NCBI GenBank assembly: GCA_003233535.1
Contig: QIMA01000392.1
Location: 1-13,110, forward strand
Source of the DNA: Rhodanobacteraceae bacterium
Lineage (GTDB): Bacteria > Pseudomonadota > Gammaproteobacteria > Xanthomonadales > SZUA-5
Length of the DNA: 13,110 nucleotides
Reading direction: 5' to 3'
Made by a program: the position numbers and the translations under genes. The first letter of the stretch is position 1. Every line of letters begins with the position of its first letter. Positions 1 through 7,331 of this stretch are shown piece by piece. The notes under the pieces were generated by a model. The model searched no databases, had not been told where the DNA came from, and saw only the letters and a program-made list of their open reading frames with translations.

Positions 1-425
1 TTGCTGCCCGGGGCCGCCTGATTGGTCGCCACCGAGGCCGTGGTCACTGACGCTGCGACCACGTTTGCGCTGGTTGCTATGGCAACAGCGGGAGCGGATG
101 CGGCCGCAAGGCTTTGCGAGTTACCGCCGGGGTCGTTAGCCGCTAGCGCCTGAGCCGGCGCAGCGTCAGGCGCAACTGCACCCTCGGTAACCGGCGGCAA
201 CAGTGCGGCCAAGCTGGTATCGACCTGACTTTCGGCGAAGTCTGGCGCCATTCCGCGATACACGAACCAGCCCGCAGCCGGTGCGCCAAGCACCAACAAT
301 GCCAGCCCGGGCGCTAGGCGCTGTCGGCGGCGGGTAGGGCGCAACACCGGTGAATCCAGCCGAGGCGGGAGGCCACGGTGCCTTTCGGCCTCCGATTTGC
401 GCAGAGCTTCAAGTATCAACGACAT
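1..425 (-). CDS. gspB: GspB-type general secretion pathway protein (partial, 3' end outside window)
   Basis: The frame opens with ATG at 425 and runs off the left edge, leaving 141 visible residues. The N-terminus MSLILEALRKSEAER is the hallmark start of GspB/ExeB-family proteins. A short Arg-rich stretch (residues 30-36) precedes one membrane segment (about 38-56). After that comes a long Ala/Pro/Ser/Thr-rich periplasmic linker with no recognisable fold (about 60-141). The conserved C-terminal GspB domain would lie outside the window. A purine-rich ribosome-binding tract (431-443) sits just before the ATG and supports this start. The gene lies 90 bp downstream of the gspA/exeA stop on the same strand. 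In the Aeromonas ExeAB system the two proteins form an inner-membrane complex that helps the secretin GspD assemble through the cell wall, and I infer the same role here. Confidence 0.85.
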   Translation of the reverse strand, partial: MSLILEALRKSEAERHRGLPPRLDSPVLRPTRRRQRLAPGLALLVLGAPAAGWFVYRGMAPDFAESQVDTSLAALLPPVTEGAVAPDAAPAQALAANDPGGNSQSLAAASAPAVAIATSANVVAASVTTASVATNQAAPGS

Positions 426-515
426 TCGTTCTTCCTTCTCCTCGACGATCTAGCCGAGCATCGAGTTGTGTACTCACCTGTCAGTCGCCGAACCCGCACA
501 AGACGACCACCTATT

Positions 516-2144
516 TCATGGCAAGGCCCCAAGGGGGTCGCCGACTGCTTGCAGTCGCGGCCCGCCATCGGCGTAGCGCGACAGTGCGAAGCCGGTTTCA
601 GGCCCCACAATACCATCGGCGAGCAGTCCATGAATTTCCTGCACATCGCGCACCCGCCGTTCCACGGCCGCGTCAAACACCTGTGCTGGGTCCACCGCGC
701 CCACTGCATCGCCCACGCCTGGATCCGTCGTCGCCTCACCCAGTGCATTGGCTAGGCGTTCCCGAATCCACAACACCACATCGCCCTGATCATGCAGACG
801 TGCCGTGTTGGGAAAACCGGTAGGCAATCGATACAGAGCTCGATACTCTCCTGACCAGTAAGTTCTCAGCGTCTCCCTTTCAACGACCACAGGGACGCCC
901 GCAAGTTCCAACCGCGCTCGCTCGCGATCAATACCAGCGAGCAGTACTGGCAAGATTTTGCCGTCCACTCGGAGCAACAGCAGCACCGGCCGACCGAACT
1001 GACGAAGCTTGCTGAACGAGCCGCTGCCGCGAAAGCAAACCACCGTAGGTTGCAGACCGTTCGGACAGCCCTGGCTGAAAGCTAGTTCCTCGCCAAGGTC
1101 TATATCCCACCTAGTGGCCAGTGCGCGCCAGCTGGACTCCCGGCTTAACTCAGCCAAGCGCATTTCCAACTGTGCTTCACTTAGCTGCTGCGGTAGGCGA
1201 ACTGCTGGGACCGGCGGCTCGGGCAAAGTTTCCGGCTCGGCCGGCTTAGTGAGATACCAAGCTGCGGCCAGTCCAACCAACATCGGCAATATCAACCAGC
1301 GTACCCAGCGCAGCCACGGGGTTCGGCTCTTGCCGGTCAGTGCCTCATCAGCGGCATCATTGACGGTGCGCTCACCGATCCGCTCCAGCGAATGCGCGTA
1401 GGCAGCAACCAGCGAGCGATCGGCGATCACGTTGATCAGCCGCGGAATGCCGTTCGAACGGCGATGCAGCGCGCGCAATCCGAGCCGCGAGAATGGCTGC
1501 CTTTCGCAGCCCGCCACGCTCAGCCGATGGCGCACGTACAGCTCTGTCTCTTCCGGCTGCAGCGGGGTCAAGTGATAGCGTGCGGTAATCCGCTGCGCCA
1601 GCTGCTCCAGTTCGGGCCGACCCAGTAGCTCACGCAGTTCCGGCTGGCCGAGCAGGATAATTTGCAGCAGCTTCTGCGTCGGCGTCTCTAAGTTGGTCAG
1701 CAGACGCACCTGTTCAAGCGCCTCTACCGACAAATTTTGTGCCTCGTCGACGATAAGCACGACGCGCCAGCCTTCGCCATAGGCCTTCAACAAATATTCA
1801 TTGAGCAGATCAGTCAGCCCCTTCTGGCTGCCGCTGCGCCCCCCCACCTCCAAGCCCAGTTCTTCGCTGATGGCTTCCAACAGCTCCACCGGCCCGAGCT
1901 TGGGATTGAGCACCAGGGCAACCTTGGTTTTCTCCGGCAGTTGCTCCAGTAGCAGACGGCACAGCGTCGTCTTGCCGGTACCGATCTCGCCCGTGAGTTG
2001 GACGAATCCGCCGCCACCGCCCTGCCCCACGCCATACAGCAGGTGCGCCAGTGCATCGCGATGGCGTTCACTGAGGTAGACGAACCGTGGGTCCGGCGTA
2101 ATCGCAAATGGCGGCGCAGACAGGCCGTAGTAGCTCAGGTACAT
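516..2144 (-). CDS. gspA: GspA/ExeA-type AAA ATPase with peptidoglycan-binding C-terminus
   Basis: The 542-residue protein has the layout of ExeA/GspA. A cytoplasmic AAA ATPase (about 1-270) carries Walker A GEIGTGKTT (52-60) and Walker B VVLIVDEAQN (128-137). A single membrane helix spans about 281-298 and a Pro-rich linker follows. The periplasmic part ends in a peptidoglycan-binding-1-like helical domain (about 455-527) containing VQEIHGLLADGIVGPET. The region at about 320-450 is the family's middle periplasmic domain, to which I assign no activity. ATP hydrolysis combined with peptidoglycan binding is thought to help GspB place the type II secretion secretin across the wall. The ATG at 2144 gives the canonical MYLSYYGLSAPPF start, although its ribosome-binding site is weak. 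It lies 85 bp downstream of putA and 90 bp upstream of gspB. No other type II secretion genes are in the window. Confidence 0.92.
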   Translation of the reverse strand: MYLSYYGLSAPPFAITPDPRFVYLSERHRDALAHLLYGVGQGGGGGFVQLTGEIGTGKTTLCRLLLEQLPEKTKVALVLNPKLGPVELLEAISEELGLEVGGRSGSQKGLTDLLNEYLLKAYGEGWRVVLIVDEAQNLSVEALEQVRLLTNLETPTQKLLQIILLGQPELRELLGRPELEQLAQRITARYHLTPLQPEETELYVRHRLSVAGCERQPFSRLGLRALHRRSNGIPRLINVIADRSLVAAYAHSLERIGERTVNDAADEALTGKSRTPWLRWVRWLILPMLVGLAAAWYLTKPAEPETLPEPPVPAVRLPQQLSEAQLEMRLAELSRESSWRALATRWDIDLGEELAFSQGCPNGLQPTVVCFRGSGSFSKLRQFGRPVLLLLRVDGKILPVLLAGIDRERARLELAGVPVVVERETLRTYWSGEYRALYRLPTGFPNTARLHDQGDVVLWIRERLANALGEATTDPGVGDAVGAVDPAQVFDAAVERRVRDVQEIHGLLADGIVGPETGFALSRYADGGPRLQAVGDPLGALP

Positions 2145-2229
2145 CGGCTTGCTCGGCGGCTAATCGCGGTCACCGGATGCAACCTGGCAGCGTCAACAGC
2201 GGATCGATCGAGCACAGATTCACCAAGCG

Positions 2230-5200
2230 CTACTCCGAAAGTCCCAACAGCGTGGCGTTGCCGCCAACTGCGGCGGTGTTGACCGTGAAGGTGCGCTCGG
2301 TGGAAAAGCGCGTCAAGTAATGTGGACCGCCGGCTTTGGGCCCAGTTCCCGACAGTCCCTCGCCACCAAACGGCTGCACGCCGACAACGGCGCCGATCAT
2401 GTTCCGATTGACATAGCAATTACCAACTCGGGCGCGGACCCGTATGCGCTCGACGGTAGCATCGATGCGGCTATGGATTCCCAAGGTGAGGCCATAGCCA
2501 CTGGCGTTGATCTGATCAATCAGTGCGTCCAGGTCCTTAGACTTGTAGCGCAGCACGTGCAGCACCGGTCCAAAGACTTCACGCTTGAGCTGGCTCAATG
2601 ACTCGATTTCGAAGGCATGTGGCGCCACAAAACAGCCGTGCTGATGCACATCACTCAGCTCGACCGCCCCGATCAGCTTGGCCTCCGAGCGCATCCGCTC
2701 TATATGCGCATTCAGCATGGAGCGGGCTTTATCGTCGATCACTGGGCCGATATCTGTCGCCAGATCGCCGGGATCGCCCAGCACCAGCTCCTGCATCGCA
2801 CCGGCGAGCAGCTCGATGGTGCGATCAGCGATATCTTGCTGCACGCACAAGATGCGCAGCGCTGAGCAACGCTGACCGGCGCTGCCCAAAGAACTCAGGA
2901 TGGTGTCCTTAACCAACTGCTCGGGCAGTGCTGACGAATCAGCGATCATTGCGTTCTGGCCACCGGTCTCGGCGATGAGCACGCCAATCGGCGCATCGCG
3001 ACCGGCTAGCGAGCGATTAATTGCTCGCGCCGTCTCGGTACTGCCGGTGAACGCCACGCCAGCGATGCGCGGGTCTGCCACCAGCTTGGCGCCGACGTTA
3101 GCGCCGTCGCCCGGCAATAGCTGCAGTGCCTCAGCGGGCACGCCTGCCGCATGAAAAATCTTCACCATGACATGGGCAATCAACGTGGTTTGCTCGGCTG
3201 GCTTAGCCAAAACCGTGTTGCCGGAGACCAGCGCAGCGGCAACCTGACCAGCGAAGATGGCCAACGGGAAGTTCCACGGACTGATGCAAACGAAGACACC
3301 GCGGCCATGCATGCCTAAATGGTTGGATTCGCCGGTGGGGCCGGGCAGCGCCTCGGGAGGGCCGAACAGCCGCCGCCCTAGTGTCGCGTAGTAGCGGCAA
3401 AAGTCGACCGCCTCGCGCAGCTCTGACACGCTGTCGGCGAGCGTCTTCCCGGCCTCGCGGGTGGTTAAAGCAATCAATTCACCGCGCCGCGCTTCCATCA
3501 TGTCGGCCGCTCTTTCGAGCATCTGCGCGCGCAAATCGACCGGCGTGGCATCCCACGCTGGCTGCATTTGCACCGCGCTGGCAATGGCCGATTCGATCTG
3601 CTCTGGTGAGCTGCACTGCCAGTGGCCTAGAACTCGGCGCCGATCAGCCGGATCCCGCACCGGCTGCGGTTCAGCAGTGACCGATCCGCCCGCCTTGGCC
3701 GCAAGATCATGCGGAACCGCTGCGTTGGCTTCATCGGCGAGCGCCTGCAGTTCCACATCGCTGGCCAAATTGCAGCCGCGTGAATTCTGCCGACGACTAC
3801 CAAAAATATTGATCGGCAGAGGAATCTGTGGGTGCGCGGCTGGCTGCGTTTGCTTGGCGGCCCCAACCGGGTCAGCGATGAGATCATCGATCGCTAGGCT
3901 CTCATCCACGATGCGATTGACGAAAGACGTATTGGCGCCGTTCTCCAGCAGTCGTCGGACTAAGTACGGCAGCAGGTCTTCATGCGAACCGACCGGTGCA
4001 TAGACACGGCAGGGCACGTTCAAACGCTCGGCCGGGATCACCTCGCCGTACAGATCATCGCCCATGCCGTGCAGGCGCTGAAACTCGAAGCGCGCACCCA
4101 AAGATTGCGCATGGGTCACGATGGCGGCAATGGTGTGCGCGTTGTGCGTTGCGAATTGCGGATAGAACGCATCGCTATGCGCGAGCAAGCGGCGCGCGCA
4201 CGCCAGATAGCTCAAGTCGGTGTTGTGTTTGCGCGTGAAAACCGGGTATCCGGCCAGGCCCTCGACCTGTGCCAGCTTGATTTCGGTATCCCAGTAGGCG
4301 CCCTTAACCAAGCGCACGTTGAGCACCTGGCCTACTTCTCTAGCGACGTCGGCTAACCAGTCAATGACTGCGAGTGTACGTTTTTGGTAGGCCTGTACGG
4401 CCAAACCGAAACCGTTCCATCCCGCCAGCGATGGCGAACGGAAAACCCCAGCAACCACCTCCAACGAAAGCTCCAGGCGATCAGCCTCTTCGGCATCGAT
4501 AGTCATCGCAATGCCGACGGCCTTGGCCGCTTCGGCCAACTTCAAGACCCGCGGCACGAGCTCATCAAGCACGCGTGCGCGTTTGGTTTTTTCGTAGCGC
4601 GGATGCAGCGCTGACAGTTTGACTGAGATGCTCGGCGCGGCGTGGATATCTGGATGCGGGCCCGACTTGCCGATCGCCTCGATCGCGCGCAGGTAGGCGG
4701 CCGTGTAGCGTTCAGCATCGGCCTGGGTCAGCGCCGCCTCGCCCAACATGTCGTAGGAATGCCGATAGTGCCTGTGTTCCTTGTTGCGCGAGCGCTCCAA
4801 AGCTTCGGCGATGGTCCGGCCCATCACGAACTGATGGCCCATGATGCGCATTGCCTGACGCACGGCCAAGCGCACCACCGGCTCACCGCTACGACCGACC
4901 AAGCGCTTGAGCGCTCCGCCGAAATTGCGCTTGGTATCGTCAGCCAAAGAAACTAGCCGCCCTGTGAGCATCAGCCCCCAAGTGCCGGCATTGACGAACG
5001 TAGACGCGCTCTTGCCTGCGTGCGAGTGCCAGTTGGCATCCGCCAGCTTGTCGCGAATCAGAGCCTCCGCCGTATCGGCGTCAGGAATGCGCAGCAGCGC
5101 CTCGGCGACGCACATCAGCAGCACGCCTTCCTCGCTGGACAAGTCGTACTCACGCATAAAGGACTCGACCGCGCTTTGCTCAGATGCACGCGCGCGCACC

Positions 5201-5385
5201 CGCTTGACCAGATCAGCAGCCAACGCGTGCACCCGCTCACGTACATCAGGCTCGGAATCGGCAATCCGAATCAGATCAGAGACCAGCTGGCGCTCGTCGC
5301 GGAGGTAGCTGTCGGCAATGCGGGCAAAACCGGCTTGGTCTACGGGGCCACGATCAAAGCGCAAAACCGAGTTCGATTCGCTCAT
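2230..5385 (-). CDS. putA: PutA, bifunctional proline dehydrogenase / P5C dehydrogenase
   Basis: PutA oxidises proline to delta1-pyrroline-5-carboxylate (FAD domain, electrons to quinone) and then to glutamate with NAD+. The 1051 residues show an N-terminal helical domain (about 1-240) and the proline dehydrogenase barrel (about 250-500) with VRLVKGAYWDTEIK, FATHNAHTI, FQRLHGMGDDLYGEV and APVGSHEDLLPYLVRRLLEN. The aldehyde dehydrogenase domain (about 560-1035) has SPWNFPLAIF, FTGSTETA (779-786), the ETGGQNA loop with Glu806, and catalytic Cys840 in GSAGQRCSALR. The length fits the shorter two-enzyme class. The ribbon-helix-helix DNA-binding domain of the E. coli type is absent, because the N-terminus goes straight into the helical domain, so self-repression is not expected. 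A 264 bp gap upstream suggests its own promoter. The ribosome-binding site before ATG 5385 is weak. Both active sites appear intact. Confidence 0.97.
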   Translation of the reverse strand: MSESNSVLRFDRGPVDQAGFARIADSYLRDERQLVSDLIRIADSEPDVRERVHALAADLVKRVRARASEQSAVESFMREYDLSSEEGVLLMCVAEALLRIPDADTAEALIRDKLADANWHSHAGKSASTFVNAGTWGLMLTGRLVSLADDTKRNFGGALKRLVGRSGEPVVRLAVRQAMRIMGHQFVMGRTIAEALERSRNKEHRHYRHSYDMLGEAALTQADAERYTAAYLRAIEAIGKSGPHPDIHAAPSISVKLSALHPRYEKTKRARVLDELVPRVLKLAEAAKAVGIAMTIDAEEADRLELSLEVVAGVFRSPSLAGWNGFGLAVQAYQKRTLAVIDWLADVAREVGQVLNVRLVKGAYWDTEIKLAQVEGLAGYPVFTRKHNTDLSYLACARRLLAHSDAFYPQFATHNAHTIAAIVTHAQSLGARFEFQRLHGMGDDLYGEVIPAERLNVPCRVYAPVGSHEDLLPYLVRRLLENGANTSFVNRIVDESLAIDDLIADPVGAAKQTQPAAHPQIPLPINIFGSRRQNSRGCNLASDVELQALADEANAAVPHDLAAKAGGSVTAEPQPVRDPADRRRVLGHWQCSSPEQIESAIASAVQMQPAWDATPVDLRAQMLERAADMMEARRGELIALTTREAGKTLADSVSELREAVDFCRYYATLGRRLFGPPEALPGPTGESNHLGMHGRGVFVCISPWNFPLAIFAGQVAAALVSGNTVLAKPAEQTTLIAHVMVKIFHAAGVPAEALQLLPGDGANVGAKLVADPRIAGVAFTGSTETARAINRSLAGRDAPIGVLIAETGGQNAMIADSSALPEQLVKDTILSSLGSAGQRCSALRILCVQQDIADRTIELLAGAMQELVLGDPGDLATDIGPVIDDKARSMLNAHIERMRSEAKLIGAVELSDVHQHGCFVAPHAFEIESLSQLKREVFGPVLHVLRYKSKDLDALIDQINASGYGLTLGIHSRIDATVERIRVRARVGNCYVNRNMIGAVVGVQPFGGEGLSGTGPKAGGPHYLTRFSTERTFTVNTAAVGGNATLLGLSE

Positions 5386-5649
5386 AGCAACAGCTCGCAG
5401 TAGTAGCCGGTCAGAACGCCGGGAAGTCGGGGCGCGCAGTCTACCCTAGAAACCTCAGTTGACCGCTTTGCGAGCCCCATAGCGCGATGATTCTTATGGC
5501 ATTTGAGCCGCTGGATGCGTTCGCCCCACGGTGCGGGCGCTACGGGGCAGATTGCACGATTGTGGCGGCGCATGGCTGCGTTGCAACTCGTTGGAATGGA
5601 ACAACCAGAGCTGGACTCACAGCGCGCCGAGGAAGGCCTGCGTCCTTCG
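5386..5649 (-). promoter_or_regulatory. ctaE-putA intergenic region, likely putA promoter
   Basis: This 264 bp stretch separates the end of the oxidase cluster from putA and holds no convincing gene. On the minus strand a -10-like TAGACT (5438-5443) precedes a GC-rich run about 50 bp before the putA ATG, but I see no good -35 partner. Just after the ctaE stop, GAAGG and CCTTC can pair (5632-5647), but no T-run follows, so it is not a clear terminator. I could not recognise an operator, and a PutA without a DNA-binding domain needs a separate regulator. Confidence 0.25.
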
Positions 5650-6516
5650 CTACAAGATGTAGACGAAGACGAACAGGCCCAACCAAACGACGTCGACGAA
5701 ATGCCAGTACCAAGCGACCGCCTCGAAAGCGAAGTGCTCGTCCTTGCTGAAATGTCCTGCTATGCAGCGGCCCAAAATCACTATCAACATGATCGCGCCC
5801 AGGGTCACGTGCATACCGTGGAAGCCGGTGAGCATGAAGAAAGTCGACCCATACATGCCCGAACCCATGGTCAGATTCAGGTCCCTATAGGCATGGATGT
5901 ATTCCTCAGCCTGGAAGAACAGGAACAAGATGCCCAAAGCGACCGTTGCTGCCATCCAGAAAATCAGCGCGCCGCGCTTGCCAACCTTCAAGGCCCAGTG
6001 TGCGGCAGTAATCGTCGCACCGGAGGTGAGCAGCAGCATGGTGTTCAGCAGCGGCAGACCCCACGCCGGAATAGTCTCGAACTTGCCGCCGATGTCGCCA
6101 GGGCCATTGGTCGGCCAAACCGGCGAGAAACCGTCCCAGAGAAAACTATTGGTCTCAAAGCCGTTGCCCTCACCGCCGAGCCACGGAATCGAGAACTGGC
6201 GGGCGTAAAACAGCGCGCCGAAAAAAGCGGCGAAGAACATGATTTCGGAAAAGATGAACCAGGCCATACCTTGGCGGAAGGAGACATCGACCTGCGCCGA
6301 GTACAGCCCCTGCAGGCTCTCGCCAATGACGTCACCGAACCAGCCAAACAGCATGATCACGATGAGCAGCGCACCAAAGGCCAGCAGCGGTCCACCCAAT
6401 GCGCCTTCATTCATCAAATTGGCAGCGCCAAACATCATCAAGAACATCGCCACCGATCCGAAAATCGGCCAGTGGCTTCCGTGCGGGATGTAATAAGCGG
6501 CGGGGCTTTGGGCCAT
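5650..6516 (-). CDS. ctaE: Cytochrome c oxidase subunit III
   Basis: Subunit III of the aa3-type oxidase is an integral membrane protein that stabilises the complex near the proton-entry side of subunit I. The 288-residue product has about seven membrane helices. It carries the usual N-terminus with YYIPHGSHWP, the conserved glutamate in FSEIMFF (Glu91), FFQAEEY (200-206), GFHGMHV (231-237) and the closing WYWHFVDVVWL signature (269-279). I chose ATG 6516 because MAQSPAAYYIPHGSHWP is the normal start. An upstream in-frame TTG at 6594 would add 26 unrelated residues overlapping the ctaG stop. The gene starts 74 bp after ctaG, in a gap that holds a small hairpin, and is the last oxidase gene visible. 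The SURF1 and heme A synthesis genes that often follow are not here, and putA comes next. Confidence 0.96.
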   Translation of the reverse strand: MAQSPAAYYIPHGSHWPIFGSVAMFLMMFGAANLMNEGALGGPLLAFGALLIVIMLFGWFGDVIGESLQGLYSAQVDVSFRQGMAWFIFSEIMFFAAFFGALFYARQFSIPWLGGEGNGFETNSFLWDGFSPVWPTNGPGDIGGKFETIPAWGLPLLNTMLLLTSGATITAAHWALKVGKRGALIFWMAATVALGILFLFFQAEEYIHAYRDLNLTMGSGMYGSTFFMLTGFHGMHVTLGAIMLIVILGRCIAGHFSKDEHFAFEAVAWYWHFVDVVWLGLFVFVYIL

Positions 6517-6566
6517 GTCTATTGCTCGATGCTGTAGTGGAGTTCGGTACTGCTCATTACCTAGCG

Positions 6567-6584
6567 CTTCACTTCTACGTGAAG
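6567..6584 (-). other. Small hairpin in the ctaG-ctaE gap
   Basis: A perfect 6 bp inverted repeat CTTCAC/GTGAAG with a 6-base loop lies 6 bases after the ctaG stop and about 50 bases before ctaE. A shifted ACTTC/GAAGT pairing is also possible. No T-run follows, so it is unlikely to be a strong terminator. It could be an mRNA-processing or stability element within the operon, or chance. Confidence 0.35.
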
Positions 6585-6590
6585 TCTGAA

Positions 6591-7187
6591 TCAAGAAGTC
6601 GGATTATCGGTTACCGACACTTCCTTGGCTACCCGTTCGGTCGCCAGTTCGTTAAGGAAGAACGTATAGGACAACGTCACCGTCTTCACGCTGGCAGGAA
6701 TATCCGGATCGATCACGAAGCGAACCGGCATTTCACGCCGTTCGCCGGGCGAGAGCTCTTGTTCGGTAAAACAAAAGCACTCGGTCTTATTGAAGTAGAT
6801 AGACGCGACATTCGGCGCCACGCTAGGCACGGCCTGGCCAACGATCACCTTCTCGTCCAAGTTCTGGGCATAGAAAACCGCACCAGCCAACTCACCTGGA
6901 TGTACGGTCATTTCGCGCACATTTGGCTCGAACTGCCAGGGCAGCGAGCTGTGCGAAGTACCGTCGAACTGCACCGTGATGGTGCGGCTAGTGTCGATCA
7001 CTAGCGGTTCATCGTTGCCACTAATTTGCCCGGTCTTGCCGTTAGCACCGGTGATCTCACAGTAAATACTGTAGATCGGAATCAGCGAGAAACAAAAAAA
7101 GAATGCGCCTCCGACGGCCCATAACGCCCGCTTGACCACTTTGCGATGGTCAGGCGGAACGACGGCTGGTTGGGGTTTGGATTCCAC
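6591..7187 (-). CDS. ctaG: Cytochrome c oxidase assembly protein CtaG/Cox11
   Basis: CtaG/Cox11 is a membrane-anchored periplasmic copper chaperone that delivers copper for the CuB site of subunit I. The 198-residue product has one N-terminal membrane helix (about 20-42), with a conserved cysteine just outside it (Cys43, YCEITG). A beta-rich periplasmic domain follows, carrying the copper-binding CFCF motif (137-140 in NKTECFCFTEQEL) and the usual PVRFVIDP segment. The start is GTG at 7187, backed by a strong AGGAG (7194-7198) six bases upstream. That site overlaps the stop codon of the small gene before it, which suggests coupled translation. It lies between ctaD and ctaE, the expected place. 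Confidence 0.95.
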   Translation of the reverse strand: MESKPQPAVVPPDHRKVVKRALWAVGGAFFFCFSLIPIYSIYCEITGANGKTGQISGNDEPLVIDTSRTITVQFDGTSHSSLPWQFEPNVREMTVHPGELAGAVFYAQNLDEKVIVGQAVPSVAPNVASIYFNKTECFCFTEQELSPGERREMPVRFVIDPDIPASVKTVTLSYTFFLNELATERVAKEVSVTDNPTS

Positions 7188-7193
7188 TTAAGG

Positions 7194-7198
7194 CTCCT
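7194..7198 (-). promoter_or_regulatory. ctaG ribosome-binding site overlapping the upstream small gene's stop
   Basis: AGGAG six bases before the GTG of ctaG fixes this non-ATG start. Its first two bases lie in the TAG stop (7197-7199) of the 44-residue protein, so ribosomes finishing that gene end on the ctaG initiation site. Confidence 0.7.
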
Positions 7199-7331
7199 AA
7201 CTATTGAGTATGGCGCGCACGAAGAACGCCGCATAAATCCCGAAAGCGACCAGCCCCACCAAGATGGCCGTGCGCACGGCCGCGGGCCGGCGCGGATCGG
7301 TCACCTTGGGCTTGCTCTTAGTGGGTGACAT
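7197..7331 (-). CDS. Small single-TM protein of the oxidase operon (probable small assembly protein)
   Basis: This short gene encodes 44 residues beginning MSPTKSKPKVTDPRRPAAVR, with a basic, Pro-containing head (1-20), one membrane helix (about 21-42) and a four-residue end. It starts at ATG 7331 inside the last codons of ctaD, overlapping that gene by 14 bases in another frame, and stops at 7197-7199 on the ctaG ribosome-binding site. Comparable tiny one-helix proteins between ctaD and ctaG in other proteobacteria are annotated as cytochrome oxidase small assembly proteins. Position, size and topology match, while actual homology is inferred. It fills the otherwise unexplained gap between ctaD and ctaG. 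I see no catalytic or metal-binding residues (no Cys or His), so a structural or chaperone role at the membrane is most likely. Confidence 0.75.
   Translation of the reverse strand: MSPTKSKPKVTDPRRPAAVRTAILVGLVAFGIYAAFFVRAILNS

Noticed and set aside
3461..4003. A 180-codon plus-strand frame opposite putA.
   Set aside because: It is wholly inside putA, whose conserved domains continue through it, and the translation is low-complexity Ser/Ala/Arg with no recognisable domain.
5382..5573. A 63-residue minus-strand frame covering the putA leader.
   Set aside because: It overlaps the putA start, has no clear ribosome-binding site and a composition unlike the neighbouring proteins. It is more likely non-coding leader.
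5632..5649. GAAGG/CCTTC inverted repeat after the ctaE stop as a terminator.
   Set aside because: The stem is only five base pairs and no T-run follows on the minus strand.
5503..6537. A 344-codon open frame on the plus strand opposite ctaE.
   Set aside because: It is antisense to a clearly conserved subunit III gene, its protein is rich in Gln, Glu, His and Arg without any motif, and it arises from the codon bias of the real gene.
6517..6594. Upstream TTG start (6594) extending ctaE by 26 residues.
   Set aside because: The extra residues do not resemble subunit III N-termini and the extension would overlap the ctaG stop, whereas ATG 6516 gives the canonical start.
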